A DNA stretch of 64,000 bases. Origin: Strobilurus pachycystidiatus. Lineage: Eukaryota; Basidiomycota; Agaricomycetes; Agaricales; Physalacriaceae. The notes under the pieces were generated by a model. That model ran no database searches, was not told where the DNA came from, and was given only the letters and a program-made list of their open reading frames with translations. This document shows, piece after piece, positions 34,048-46,546 of this stretch. The stretch lies in contig JAHLMK010000010.1 of NCBI GenBank assembly GCA_019915135.1, positions 806,001 to 870,000 on the forward strand. Direction: 5' to 3'. The position numbers and the translations under genes are program-made. The stretch's first letter is position 1. Every line of letters begins with the position of its first letter.

Positions 34048-37000
34048 ATGTCTGTCGAGGACACGCCGCCACCGCCACGCTTGGAGCAGGAAATATCAGA
34101 TCCCAGTGGCCATTGTCAATGTTGTGCTTCCCTCTGTCCCTCACAGGCTCAACCCAGTGCTGCTCCCCCCGATCCCAAACTCGACCCAATCGACCGCGAA
34201 ATTATTGCGGATATCGCAGCTGGTATACCTGCTTCTGGAACTGGGTTGTCGTCAGCAGGTCAGCGTCGCTTTCGCAGCGGTCCTCGTTATGTTTGGTCGC
34301 AGGGCCGACCTATGAACTTTGGTACGTGCAAAGAATCTTATTACGACCTTAGGCCTGATCGTTATGAGCAGATTCCTCCGACTATGAAGAAAAGTATCCG
34401 CCTGACGAAGAATACAAGGAATTGTCAAATAACTCACGTTTCTGGATGACTTACTCTGATGAGTGTACCCACCTCGATTCCGAGATGGTCGAGGATTGGC
34501 GAGACGGGCTCGACTTACTGCTGTTGTTCGTGAGTGCGAGTCTTTGTTTTATGTAATCCAAGGCCAACGTGCGCATATAGGCAACCCTCTTCTCCGCTGT
34601 CGTCACAACCTTTGTTAGCCAAAGCTATCAACAGCTCAGCGTCGACTACACTCAAGTGACAGCGATGTCAATTTTCCAACTGATGGACCTCCAAGTAGCA
34701 CTAGCCCAAGGTCTCTCTATGGATGACCTTACCAAATTCACCAACCGCCCAGATCCATCCGCCTCATTCCACCCAAGGGTAGCGGATCTGTGGGTGAACG
34801 GCTTATGGTTCACCAGTCTCGCGCTGAGTCTGACGACAAGTCTCATCTCAGTTTTGGCTCGGCAATGGATTCACCAGTTCATGTCACTGCCGTCTGGGAC
34901 GCCTCGAGATCGCTCACGCATTCGCCAGTTCAGATACACAGGCCTTCTTCGGTGGCACGTCCCGCTAATCATTGGGATTCTCCCCGTTCTCATGCACATG
35001 TCACTGGGCTTGTTCTTTCTCGGACTCATCATTTTCCTCTGCGCTCTCAGTAAGATCATTGCGGGAGTGCTAGGAATGATCACTGGCCTTACATTCCTGG
35101 CGTACTTCATCAGCAATCTACTTCCTCTCGGTTATCCTCAATGCCCGTATAAAACCCCTTTATCGCACTACTTTCACTGTTTCCTCCGTTATGCCATCCG
35201 ACGTTGTCGGTTTGCGAGACTTCTCTTCTCAGATGTTTCGCTGTATCAGGTTTCCGCGGGGTCACTGAAAGAGATCGAACACCGCGCTGTTCAGCTCAGT
35301 GCAAATCCAGTTGACGCACAAGCTATATCATGGCTTCATAATTCCTCTACCAATGTCTCAGTGCAAAGCATCGCCTTGCAAGCACTGAGTGCACTGCCAT
35401 TGCAGAGTATAGACGCACTCAAAGGACCGGGTGGCATCTCGTGGCCGGTGGACGATCCTGAGCAGGTGGCAGTAATTGAGGCGATCCGCAGTCATCATTA
35501 CTTCGAGCAGTCCAGAGATCGCACGGAGCGCTTTCAGCGTGCCGCTATACGGTTCGGTAAATTCCGCATGCTGGCCTCCGAGACAAATAACTCAAAGTAC
35601 GATGTAATTCACCTGACATCACCGGAACGGGCTATAGAACTGATCAGGGATAACCTCCTTGGAGTGTCGGTGGGTCCCGAGACAACCTACGACGTTCTCT
35701 TTTGGGGAAAGATCTTGGAACATGCACTTCAGCCCGACTCCGGCTTGGACTTCAAATTGACAGGTACCTTGCAGGGTTCGGTGACATCCGAGTCGCTGTC
35801 TAGAATGTGGCACGAATTGTTGAAAACAGCCATTGGATGGGAGAGTCATAGTTGCTTGTTGATGAACTGCCATAGTCAACGAAGCAAAGAGCTGTTTACC
35901 TTCTTCCTTGGGCCGGAAAAGTCTCCACTCATCGTCAATTATTATGACATGGAGGAAAATGGGAGCTCCTCAAAACTCGCTGATGCCCTCTTCACAAATA
36001 TGTGCCCATCCTTTGTCCGCTGGTTGCTTCAGGTTGGGTTTCCTTCCTTCACCGCTTCGAAGGACAATTACACTGAATACCTTCCTGATGATATCTTGCT
36101 CTTACTCGCAATGCTGCAGGCACCCGACGTGCAGCTGACATCTTCGACCCACCATCATACAACCTGGGCAGAATCTTGGGAGGGCCTCTTTGCCCGAGTT
36201 CTTAGCCAGGTGAGGGACTATGCTCTCGATGTCCAAACCAACACATGTCCAAAACATAAGGATGTCGATCGAGCTACACTCCACGCACTCAAGGCCCTCG
36301 TTCAATCCCAGTCATTCGGCACAAATGACATTACACCGGATCATAAGGCCATAATCCTGGACTCTCTATTTGGCGGACTCAACCGACGTTATGTGATTTC
36401 TGAGCCGGGAGACCATGATGCGTCTTGGCTAACCCCAACTTTATTCGCCGCACTATGGCCGACCGCTTCTCGCCTGACCAAGTGCTTGGATGATCCCACG
36501 GGTTGCGATTTGACCGCCAATATCTTCGCCTATGTCTCGCATTTTGCGACTCACACATATGCCCTCGAGGCAATATATGAGCACCTGGTGGACGTTGATT
36601 GGCTGGACGAAATTGGCGAACATTTTGAACGCCTTGCAGCCAATCCAGACTCCAAGTACACACTCCCTGACTTTTGGTGTCCCGGATACATCTACATAGC
36701 GGCTACATTTGTGGACGGCTTGTCTCTTCGTGCCGCTCCAGATTCAGGCAATGTCTGGGAAAGAGCACGACGATATATTGGGCAGCCCAAGAGTCTGGCA
36801 ACCCTGTGCAAAATCCTTCTTCTCTCGGACGTTGACACGCAGGACAAACTCTGGCGTCTATCAGTGCTGGTTAGAGGTGACGTCTGGGTCAAATGTTTGC
36901 AGGAGCTTCCCGTGTTTTTGGCCTGTAATGCTATCAAAGGCAAGTACGAAGGGATAGCCCGTGAGGTGACCACTAAGATTGGATGGATGGAGGTTAACTG

Positions 37001-37166
37001 TTATCGACCATATGAGGAGCTACCGGGTCTGGTTTCTATACTCTCAGGAGACATTGCTCGGGGACGTTTCATTCCACCCAGCGTCGGGCGGCCGACATTG
37101 ATAGTGCGCTTCATCCTGTTCCTCCGCAATTCAGATTGTGAACTGACTTCATTCCACAGACAATGA
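34048..37166 (+). CDS. DUF6535 membrane protein gene 2 (intact)
   Basis: Exons 34048-34321, 34372-34529 and 34581-37166 join to 1005 residues. Residues 1-91 are variable and Cys-rich (GHCQCCASLC). The DUF6535 domain follows: YEEKYPPDEEYKEL, DWRDGLDLLLLF, ATLFSAVVTTFVSQS, LWVNGLWFTSLALSLTTS, RQWIHQFMSLPSGTPRDRSR, and further helices in the HVPLIIGILPVLMHMSL and IIAGVLGMITGLTFLAYFI blocks. The remaining 700 residues are soluble and conserved among the four copies (SWLHNSSTNVSVQSIALQAL, LERFQRAA-like RTERFQRAA, IFAYVSHFATHTYALEAIY). ATG 34048 is preferred over 34018 by comparison with the other copies. The last 20 residues are not conserved, so a 3' intron may be missed. Function unknown. Confidence 0.85.
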
Positions 37167-38389
37167 ATATGTCGGAGGAGGTAGGCCCAGGTGCTCAGAA
37201 GGAAGTGAGACAATGGTCAAAAATCTACAAGTACTGGAAGTCATGGAAAACCTAGAACGGATGGTAGTATATGTAGCTTGAGTCCAGGCGCAGTCGGACC
37301 ATGAAGTGTGTATGTGGTGTGTACGTTAACAGCCGTTCCCTTCAGTAACAACAGCAAGTTGTCAATGATATCAGACCTTCCAACTGAAGTTGCTGCTTGT
37401 TCTCGCATTATGACGGTCCTATTTCTACGTATCCGATGCTCTGCTCGATCCAAATCCGCTTATAGTGTCTCTTCGTTGTATGAGCCTGAGTAGGCCATGA
37501 CTCGATGTCTATCACAAGGGCATTGAACAGCAAACGTAGAACGGAATATCGCGACAGAGTTCGTCATAGGAGATAAGCCACATTCTTGCGAAGGCAGAAG
37601 AAGGCGGAGCCTCTCGCACATACAATGGTACGTGAGCGGAGATATACGGCGCACACCCGCGTTCGTGACCTCCAAGACGAGACCAAAGACTGGTCGGCAA
37701 CCATGCTAGTGGGAGAGACCTCATGCACAGCGCAGACTCTGTAGCTGCGCACAGGGACTATCGGTTGAACCTTCACTTTCACAAAACAGTATTGCGAACA
37801 AAGCATGGTCGAGCCACGTTGGCCAGGGAGAGTGCATTTGTACCATCACACATTCAAAAGGACGACAAGCCGGAGGAGAAGCATATGTCATAAACAACTG
37901 AAACCGTGAGACTCGTGGTCATGCACATGAAGAGCGTGGATATAAGTACCTGATGTACAATGCGCCACTAGGCTCGCGAGACCCAGGTGTATTCGTATTC
38001 GCCAGCTTCGCAATAGCCGCAGCGCTCATCGCTTCTCCATCGTTCCCTCGCTGGGGCGTATTCGTTGCGATGTGGGCACGTATCCACCTTCCCAAGACCA
38101 CGACAGGAGATCCGTGCATTGTTGCCCCATCTGACAAAATCTTCCTCTCCATTCCCAAATGGAATTCCATCGCGTAGGCGAAGACCATTGAGACGGTATC
38201 GTCTCAGTCAGAACAGAGTGGGGATTCCGCCTTTGGTCTAGTATCCGGGGAGTGGGATGGAAGCATGAGCAGAGTCTTTCTTCCTTCGCCTCCGCCGAGT
38301 ACATCATGCACGACATTCGTTGGTAGACGTATCGTGGATATCGTGCTATATGCACTGTCAGCCGATACCGCATCGCGCTATAACAAGAA
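37167..38389. other. Intergenic, nothing recognised
   Basis: 1.2 kb between DUF6535 gene 2 and the mirrored D unit. A hydrophobic frame at 37953-38177 (VFVFASFAIAAALIASPS) has no family match and no splice partners. Confidence 0.35.
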
Positions 38390-39100
38390 ATGTCCGACTC
38401 CTAACGAGATGGGGTTTCGTTCGGTTGGAGGCGTAAATGCGGAAGCGGGTGGACACGTTCTTCTAGCAACTGGAGGGTATTTAGCTGCGTCGATGCTGCA
38501 TACGTCGGTGATAATTGTGTCGGTCGCTCTGGGTCTATCGCGTCCGGTGCATCAGAATCTCCCGTTTGGTTCTTGGTCCGACGCGCATTCTCTACGAAGG
38601 TTCTGGGGCCAAAAATCGTTTCGAACTGGGTCTGGCAACAGATAATATGCGAAGGTTGAGTACAGAGCAATGATGGTTGTGTGAGTGACTCACTACTTCT
38701 GGGTAGTTGCAGTCCATGGCAACTTTCTAGCACCACGGGTCTTCCACTTCCTGCGGCTCCTCTGAGCAATGCCAAGGCGACGTGAATGATAATTCCTGGA
38801 AAACATGGCGTCGTGAGCGTGAGTGTCGACGAAAATGAAACAGAAGAAAGGAAATCAGATAGGAGCGAAAGACATTGCAAGAATTTTCGACACGGTGATT
38901 CAGGCGTATCATGGTCATCGTCATTCAATGATGAGGGAGAAGGGAGAACTCACATCGGTGCTAGCGACAGTAAGTGAGGCGAAACTGCACAGGAAGGTTT
39001 CAATACATTGGCGGAACTGGGAGCGTTTGATTCGAGACACATACCAATTGAGGCTACGAGTTGGGCGCTATACAAGGCGACCGGCTTTGTTTCTGGGCCT
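38390..39100 (-). ncRNA. Type D non-coding unit, copy 2 (snoRNA host)
   Basis: Minus-strand counterpart of 11640-12370 with the same order of intron-like blocks and the snoRNA candidate at 38852-38927. The segment coding for ARRTKNxTGDSxAPDAIDPE in one frame is kept in both copies, but upstream frames are not, so coding is unlikely though not excluded. Confidence 0.45.
38852..38927 (-). ncRNA. C/D box snoRNA candidate, copy D2
   Basis: On the minus strand: box C-like ATGACGA (38924-38918), D'-like CTGA, then the guide GTCTTTCGCTCCTAT and box D CTGA (38858-38855). It differs from D1 by scattered substitutions outside the boxes and guide. Confidence 0.58.
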
Positions 39101-39179
39101 CAGCGCCGTTCAATGATGAGACCAGCCTACGAAACGGGAAGAATGTCGTCAGTATGAGAGATTGACGGTCAAGAGAGTA

Positions 39180-40180
39180 GCGGAAGTGGATTCAGATAGG
39201 AGCGAAAGACGTTAGATGCTTGTTTGTCAACATGATAGTTTCAGTGTGAACTATGCGTGTATCGTTGGAATCATCGTGTGGAGGAGCCGAAAGACTGTGG
39301 ATGGTGCAAGAAGGATTGAGTAACTCACGTTCGTCTGGCATGTTTGACGAGCAGCGGATGAACAAGGAAACGAAGCGTGCTAAACGAGAGGTAATGAGCC
39401 TTCGAGGACGCGCATGCAGCTTGACGCGTACGTACCGTGCGCGGCTGCAACGCTCATCATCGAGCAATCCCGGGAAAAGACTGGTGGAAGCGCCGTGTCA
39501 AATTATTTGGGCCGACCTGAGCACAGGTAATTGCGGAGCGGGCGGGACCAGGGCGGATTGCAGCTTGCAAGTCGTCCGACGAGAAGCGCAGCGAGAGGAA
39601 ATGGATGTCATGGTTGCCTCTAGTTCGGTGTTGGGATTTCATAGCGCTATCGCTTATTCGCTCGAAGGCTGGTCGTCTAAGGTCCTCCAAGGCAGCCACT
39701 GTGTCCCGATGAATCGCTGCAAAACAGTTACAAAGGCGACAGACGGAAGAGACAGGCGACGTACCTTCCAAGGCCGCCTTGCCTTCAGCCTACGGGCGCA
39801 CAGGCGTCAAGTCTGTGCGGACGTGCGGATGATGAAAACAGTGCCATTTTTGTCTCTCTGGCTGCGTCTTTGCGCTGCATAAAAAATGAAAAGGCAGCAG
39901 GTCAGAAGAGGCTACCGACGTACCTCGTCTACCGATGGTCAGGCATCTTTCTCTGCGCCCACCTTTACGAAGAGGAATAAACCGATGGACGCGGGTGGAA
40001 TCCCTGTGTCGTGATGGAGTGAAGAAGAAACAGTTGAGCGGCAAGTTTCGCGATCGGTCTTGTCTCGGTCACATGTCAACGCTACACGCGAGCGGCGGGA
40101 TTGCTCAGGTTCAAGACAAGGCAAAATATGTGGCGCAAGAAATGATATTTTGTTGGATAGCGGAGTTCTGGCGTAGTTCT
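39180..40180 (-). ncRNA. Type B non-coding unit, copy 3 (snoRNA host)
   Basis: Minus-strand counterpart of 3040-4040 and 10560-11620. Intron blocks are preserved (gtacgtcgg...tatgcag about 39933-39879 and gtacgtcgcctg about 39763). The longest intron carries the snoRNA candidate at 39189-39280. Confidence 0.48.
39189..39280 (-). ncRNA. C/D box snoRNA candidate, copy B3
   Basis: Minus strand: box C-like ACGATGA (39277-39271), D' CTGA with guide CGCATAGTTCAC, guide GTCTTTCGCTCCTAT and box D CTGA (39195-39192). Both guides are identical to copies B1 and B2. Confidence 0.62.
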
Positions 40181-40261
40181 ACACTAAACTTGACTTTTGC
40201 CATATCCCCAGGACCGCCAGTAGTGGAAGCCCCAGATAGACACGAACAAAAGGAAGAAAGA

Positions 40262-40456
40262 GTTCCCCCGACGACACAAGCCGATACTGCAGTAGCAAGG
40301 TCATCGCGTCCCCGTGTTGCAAGCAGAGCACGAAGAACAAGGGCGGCAAAAATTAGATAACCAGATACGGGAGGCGGTGCCTCCGTAATAGTGGTTAAAC
40401 TATTAAGAACAGATACTACACTTGATCTAAGCCAAAAGGCCAGAGTGGTAAGGAAT
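40262..40456 (-). ncRNA. U2 spliceosomal snRNA, copy 3
   Basis: Nearly identical to the copy at 10246-10442 over its full length: GGCCTTTTGGCTTAGATCAA, branch-pairing GTGTAGTATC, IIa/IIb stem and an intact Sm site TAATTTTTGCC. The 3' hairpins, with CTACTGCAGTATC, are present. The shared upstream block (GCGCGC, CATAAAG-type, CCCGCCTTCGA) lies at 40460-40510. It appears functional and is divergent from DUF6535 gene 3, whose first ATG is about 320 bases away. Confidence 0.93.
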
Positions 40457-40774
40457 CCAATCGTTCGAAGGCGGGCTTTATGGAATCTGCGCGCGCACGG
40501 ACCAGATGCGGCCCTGCGCAGTGCACGGACCGGTCCGCATTTTCAACTTGAACCCGATCGGTCACCATCGCGTCCTCCTGCTTATAGAGCCAATCTTAGC
40601 TTTACTAGACCTCTCTACTGTCATCTCCAGACGCGACTCTTGACGCGTTACTTGAACCGATCGTCTATCCGGAAGATCATCGATCATCACATTGAGGCTA
40701 TGTGAATGCACAAAAACGGAACTAAAAGCTCCTTGTTCCCGAACGACACGCACCTTCACAACTCACCTTCTTCC

Positions 40775-43700
40775 ATGTCTTCTGAAGATCCCAAAAACTG
40801 CCCAGGCGACGATCCACCCGAACGCTGCTGCTGCCACTGTCAATGCGCATCAGTGGTCAACGAAGCCATTTCTCCCACAGCGACTGGTCATCATCTAGAG
40901 ACAGCACCGGTTAATGTGGCGGTCGATGAATCCTCTGCACGTCGTTGCCACCATCGCTCGAAAGCCTGTCTACTTGGTGCACATTCCACTCCACGGAATA
41001 CAACCCACCAGCTCGGTGAGATAAAACTATTGAATCCGCTTCCTTTTAACAGCTCTGACCTATATGTACCCGATTTCTAGATCCGGGGAACTACGAAGCC
41101 AAATATCCACCGGATGAGGAGTATAAGGAGATGTCCTCCAACGCTCGTGTTTGGAGAGTCTATGGCGATGAGACTGCCAAGATTGACTCCGAAAAGGCCG
41201 ACGACTGGAGGGATGGTCTTGACATGCTCCTAGTCTTCGTAAGTCGATCGACTCAAACGACCATTCTTCCCTAATCGCATACAGGCCACTCTCTTCTCCG
41301 GCGTCGTCACTACCTTTGTCGTCCAAACCTGCCAGAGCCTTCGCGTCGACTATAACCAGGTCACATCGACAGCAGTGTATCAGCTTCTCGACTTTCAAGT
41401 CGCTGTCGCTCAAGGAGTCTCAATGGCTAATTTCACATCCCCGTCTAATCCTGCCTTATCCTTCCAACCACAAACGATTGATCTATGGATCAACGGCTTG
41501 TGGTTCACGAGCCTCGGTCTTAGTTTGTCGACCGCCCTCTTCGCAGTCTTGGTGAAGCAGTGGATTCATGCCTACATGTCGGTTCCGTCTGGCTCTCCAC
41601 GTGATATGGCGCGAATTCGCCAGTTCCGATTCAACGGTTTCACGAAATGGCACGTCCCGCTCATCATCGGTCTCCTACCTATCCTCATACACGCGTCGCT
41701 CGGCGTCTTCTTTGTTGGTCTCGTCCTGTATCTGTATGGAATGAGCGGAATCATGGCAGCAACGCTCGGTGCCATTGGAGGCGTGGCCTTCCTCTTGTAT
41801 TTCACCACCAACTTGATACCGGTGTTCTGTACCGATTGCCCTTATAAGACGCCAATTTCAGATTACCTATTTCCCTTCCTGCACTATCTCCACTCGCTCT
41901 TTCTCACTCATTTTGGTCCGCCGCTCGTGAAGGTGGGTCCGGCTGGCGAGAGCTCGGCGGTTCCGACCCGGTCCCTCGTTCATATGGAGCGGAAAGCGGT
42001 TTCGCGCACTGCAAACCAGCTCGATGCACTTTCCGTCACCTGGATGCACAACACGTCACCAAATGACTCTGTGCAAAGCATCGCTCTGCAGGCATTGGGC
42101 GCTCTACCCCTACAGACCATTAGTGTGCTCAAAGGTCCTTCTGGCATATCATGGCCTACACGCGGCGCTAGTACACTACCAGTGATCGAGGCCATCAAGA
42201 GTCACCATACATACAAGCAGTCCGTAGATCGATTAGAGCGATTTCAGCGTGCTGTGTTCCGCTTTGGATCCATTCGCATGGATGTGCCGTACCCAAATAA
42301 TATGAAGTACGACATCATTCACTCCTCTTCGCCACAGCGAGCCATCAACATGGTGCGCGACAATATCCTTGGCGTTTCTGTTGGACCAGACACTACCTTC
42401 GATGCTCTTGTCTGGGGCAAGATCTTCGAGCGTGCCCTCCAATCTGGGCTTGATTTTCTGGGTATCAACATGCTTACGGGCAGCCCTTCTCCGAGCCCCA
42501 TATGGTATAACTTTCTGAAATGCACGCTCAAACCTCATGACTGCAGGTTTATGGACTGTTACCAGAAGCAGGATCTTTTCACATTCTTCATCGGGCCAGA
42601 GAAATTTCCATTTTGAATTTTCAATCAACCATTACAATCTGGAAGACCAACTCTTTCCGGCAGTATCTCCGAAGCTATCCTACACTCTGTCAACCCACAT
42701 GCGACCATCTTTGGCGCGCTGGGTCCTTGATGTTGGATTCCCAGGTTTCTCTCGCTCGATTGATCATTATACCGATGATCTTCCTTACGATGTCCTGCTC
42801 GTCTTGGCCATGCTGCAGTCACCTAGTATTCAGCTCACATCTTCTCTCTATGACGGAGTTGACGCAAACTCCCTGTTCGCAAAAGTTCTCGAGAGAATTG
42901 ATCACTATGCAGCCAACGGTCATTCTCGGGAACAGATCAAACACGAGAACATCGATCGTGCTACCATCCACGCGTTGAAATCTGTGATCCAAACTTCCTC
43001 TTTCTTCACCGCTACTATGACACTCGAGCACAAGGCCAGCCTATTGGAATCTCTCTTCACTGGACTTAACAGACGCTATCAATTCGACGGACCCGGTGAT
43101 CGCGATGCTTCCTGGCTTACAGCCGAACTCTTCCACGATCTTTGGGAGATGATCGCTACCTTAAGGGCCTCACCCTTTGAGAGCAGTAGCTGCATGGTAA
43201 CTGCAAACATTTTCGCCTATGTTTCAGCATTCCCCAGTCATACATATGCCGTCGAAGCTATATATGCTCACCTGGTGGATACGGATTGGCTGCACGACCT
43301 TGGCGAGTGGTTTTCACGCCTTTGCGCGTCACCGGAGCGAGTCGTACCTCAAAAAGATCGCCTGCCATCATGTTGGGCTCCCGGTTTCAACTTCCTCGCG
43401 CAAACTTATATTGACGGTTTGACCTTCCGTACTGTCTCTACAGGTATCTTGGAGAGAGCTAGGACATACATCGCCCAATCGACTAACTTGGCAATTCTCT
43501 GCAAGGTTCTTCTCATGTCTGACGCGGAAACCCAGGATCGGCTGTGGCGCCTCGCAGTCCTAGTGAGAGGCGACGGTTGGCCAAATGCTTTCCGTGAACT
43601 CAGCGCCCTTCTTTCTTGCAATGGCGCGGAGAACGAATACGACCATGTTCGGTTTTCCATGAAGTGTAAAATCAATATCATCGACGAGAACGACTATCGC

Positions 43701-43892
43701 CCTTTCACTGACTTGCCGGCCTTAGTCGCAACACTTTCGAATGATGTCAGCCGTGGACAATATACGGCCCCTTCATTTGAAAGAACTGAGGTAAAGGCTT
43801 GGGTTTCGCCAATTGTTGATCATCAGCTCATAAATCCACTCAGACTCACACCGCCCTGGCAATCAGGCCAGCAAGTCAGTCCTTGTCCATGA
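40775..43892 (+). pseudogene. DUF6535 membrane protein gene 3, frameshifted in a T run
   Basis: Exons 40775-41015 and 41081-41238, then a long third exon from 41285. The domain is complete: NYEAKYPPDEEYKEM, DWRDGLDMLLVF, ATLFSGVVTTFVVQTCQS, LWINGLWFTSLGLSLSTA, then KQWIHAYMSVPSGSPRD. At about 42611-42616 the frame stops after GPEKFPF. The homologous continuation (EFSINHYNLEDQL, then RPSLARWVLDVGFPGFS) is one base out of frame, next to TTTT. Paralogs are continuous here. The rest reads to about 43790 with high similarity (IFAYVSAFPSHTYAVEAIYA), after which the tail differs and may be intronic. This is a recent lesion or a homopolymer sequencing error. Confidence 0.75.
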
Positions 43893-44429
43893 ACAGTCGG
43901 TACAGCTGGTGGTCGCATTTCGGTGCGCAATTGAGGACGGCCTTTGGCTTTCAGAGAATGGGTGCTGATGCAGCCGGTTCACGTACAAGTATGTCCTTGA
44001 AGACGCTCGGGGCTTGAAACAAGCGAGCTATAGTAGCTACAAGCCGTGTACATGCATCTAGTTGAATTGGGCACTGGAATTATGCAAGTGAACGTGAAAG
44101 AAAATCTCGAGTACGAAAAACCACTGACCGGGCCGTGGAGAGTCGTCCGCCTACCGCAGCCTAATCTCAAGTAACCTTTCAAGTCCCTTCCGTAAGCAGA
44201 AAGGTAAGTACAGATATTTGGGCGAGGTGCATGCGACCTGTCTGAGCGACCACCGTCGTCAGCAACGACGTACGCTTTGATCTGTGACCTGTCCCATTTG
44301 GCTGATATGGCGCATCCCTTATTCAAGTATAAGATGTGTTCAAGGTGGGTTTCGTGTTATATTGCCCCAAACTGTCCGAGCCGGGGCGATATCAAGAAGC
44401 TACGCGTCGAGAGTTTAGAAAATGTGGCA
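43893..44429. other. Intergenic, nothing recognised
   Basis: No supported frames or RNA motifs between DUF6535 gene 3 and the next Y repeat. Confidence 0.35.
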
Positions 44430-44560
44430 CCGAATGCCACCGATTCAGATCGGGCCGGTCTCCGTGCCTTGACTCTTTTCGCCATGCCAGTTTTCGACCT
44501 TCGCTCATTCGTGCTGCAGGGTGCATTGGCCCTCGGAAACGATAACTTCACGGACCTTGA
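44430..44560 (+). repeat. Y repeat, copy 3
   Basis: Contains CGGGCCGGTCTCCGTGCC, CTCTTTTCGCCAT and TTCGCTCATTCGTGCTGC as in the other two copies. No U2 precedes it here. Confidence 0.5.
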
Positions 44561-44769
44561 AACTACGAAAGAAAGAGCATATGGATGAATCGCGAAGCAG
44601 TGGGGGGTATTCCGATGAGGATATACTATTGCATGTATGTGTCGTATCATGCTTCTCCTTCACAACACCCTGCCACTCAGATCTTACCGTGACTCTCTTC
44701 TCAATCTTAAACGAAGTCTGTGTTATGATAAATTTCTCCAGACTGCATACTCGAAAGCAGCCGAACACG

Positions 44770-45250
44770 TCTACACGTTTTGTGGCGAGCCACGACGACT
44801 AATGTGCCCCGCGTGTTCAGGTCTTGGGCTTTCCGTTGACAAGCTTGAGAAGTCCTCGTCTACCGTCTGCTGTTTGGTCCGCGGTCTTGCGATCTGACGC
44901 GCGTCCCGGAAATGCCGCCTCGACGCGACATGAACTGCACCTGGATTCCCAATCGCCAATCCCAACGACCATCCCCATTATCCGCACCCGGTGAACCTGA
45001 CCAAGGAGACCCTGCACATCCAAGCGTGTACCATGCCACCAGCACGTCCAAAGCACGATCAGAGGGCAACGCACTCCGAAGGCGTAACCTTCGCGTCGAC
45101 CCCTCAAAATCCTCCTTGTACCTAATCAAGAAGGTACCCATTCTGAGCTATGTCACCTTTCACCTGAACTAATGGGATCTCTTGCAGGCTGCTATTGTTC
45201 TTCGAAATCAATTGAGGCTATCCCTATTGTCTTTTGGACGCTCATCGCCA
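44770..45250 (+). repeat. X repeat, copy 3
   Basis: Diverged copy with an intact GT-AG intron block (gtacccattctg about 45133 to ctcttgcag about 45188), followed by GCTATTGTTCTTCGAAATCA, which aligns with the same exon segment of copy 1. Confidence 0.55.
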
Positions 45251-45870
45251 TGACGGGTTTCTAGCCTGCGGTTGCCATCCAACGGAAAGGATCTGCATTC
45301 ATGTGTCACTTTCTTCATCGGTCGGCAGCTTCAACGACAGACCGGCACTTTTCCCCAGCAAGATTTTTGAGCGTCATAACACGAGTCCTGCAGCCTCAGG
45401 CCCGAAAGGACATTTACATGGGTCAAAAGCCGAACGAAGCAGAATCGTTATGTCTTCGCGAGGTCGTAGCGCGTACTCCGCGTCCGGTAGCTTGCCTCTG
45501 AAAATGTGGCGCAATTCCTAGGCTTCAGCGCCCGCACTCCTGCATCCCCCGTCTCTTCCACAATATGCGCGTTGGGGCCTCTATTGACCACAACTCTACA
45601 TCCTCTCATCTCTGATGGGAGAGTGTGAGGCGCGGATGGGAGGGTAGGGGGCGCAGATTGATGTAGGTGTATGCGCGCCTTGTTGCAGAAACGGGATGTC
45701 CTTCATTGAAGGTAGAGGATCCCGCGTTGGGATGGTCTGTGCTCTCTCTTGTGGAGAGAATGGTAATGAGTCGCAATCCCTTGTACCTCGAATGCCCTTG
45801 TTTTCTGACCGCTATATCTAGAGTTTGACCAGCTTGAGCGTCTTGTCAGTTCAAATTCCCTATCCTGCTG

Positions 45871-46206
45871 ATGGCACCAAAATTGACATCCTCGCAGGCA
45901 GAAGCTATCCTGTTGGGAATCTTCAACACCATATCGCACCCCACAGACACACAGTTCGAGATCATCCGTCAAGAACTTGGGTGCGGTGCATTCTTCTTTG
46001 ACAATGTCAAAACCTCACACCTTGCAGGGCTCCTTCATCAAGTACGATTGCGAGGTGGTTCTATGTCCAGCAGACGCGGTCGGTACGCAGGCGAGGACAA
46101 GCAAGGTCATGCTCCACCCTCACGTTCAATCTCATGTTACTCAGAGCCACAAAGAACGTGTAGTGACGATGAACTTCGAGGAATCATTCATCAGCTCTTG
46201 GCGTGA
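45871..46206 (+). CDS. Small open reading frame, unrecognised
   Basis: 111 codons beginning MAPKLTSSQAEAILLGIFNT. The first 35 residues have a helical look (ILLGIFNTISHPTDTQFEII), vaguely like the first two helices of a homeodomain, but no third helix or WFxN motif follows. It could be a first exon or chance. No paralog of it is seen at the other DUF6535 modules. Confidence 0.2.
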   Translation: MAPKLTSSQAEAILLGIFNTISHPTDTQFEIIRQELGCGAFFFDNVKTSHLAGLLHQVRLRGGSMSSRRGRYAGEDKQGHAPPSRSISCYSEPQRTCSDDELRGIIHQLLA

Positions 46207-46546
46207 TCACAGCTCATCATAGTCTCGGCTCATCCCTCACGTTGTCGCGCTTCCTACTAGGTACTAAGTATCGCTTTCCGTTACCATCACTATCTCGGCG
46301 GACTGACCAACACAGTTCTGTTTGCCATAGGTACGCGACTTTATTGTCAAGCGTTAACCTCGACGGTTACTGTTTGTTTTCTCTTTTTTGTGTCAATGCC
46401 CTTCTTGGACAGTTACGTTATATGCGGTACGCGGTATGGGTTTGGAAGGGTATGGATCAATGCTTCTCTATTGTCAATGTCATGGTCGGCTTGCCGGCCG
46501 AGAGGTTTTAAATACGTCGTTCTGAATGGTGTGTGTCCCATCCCCC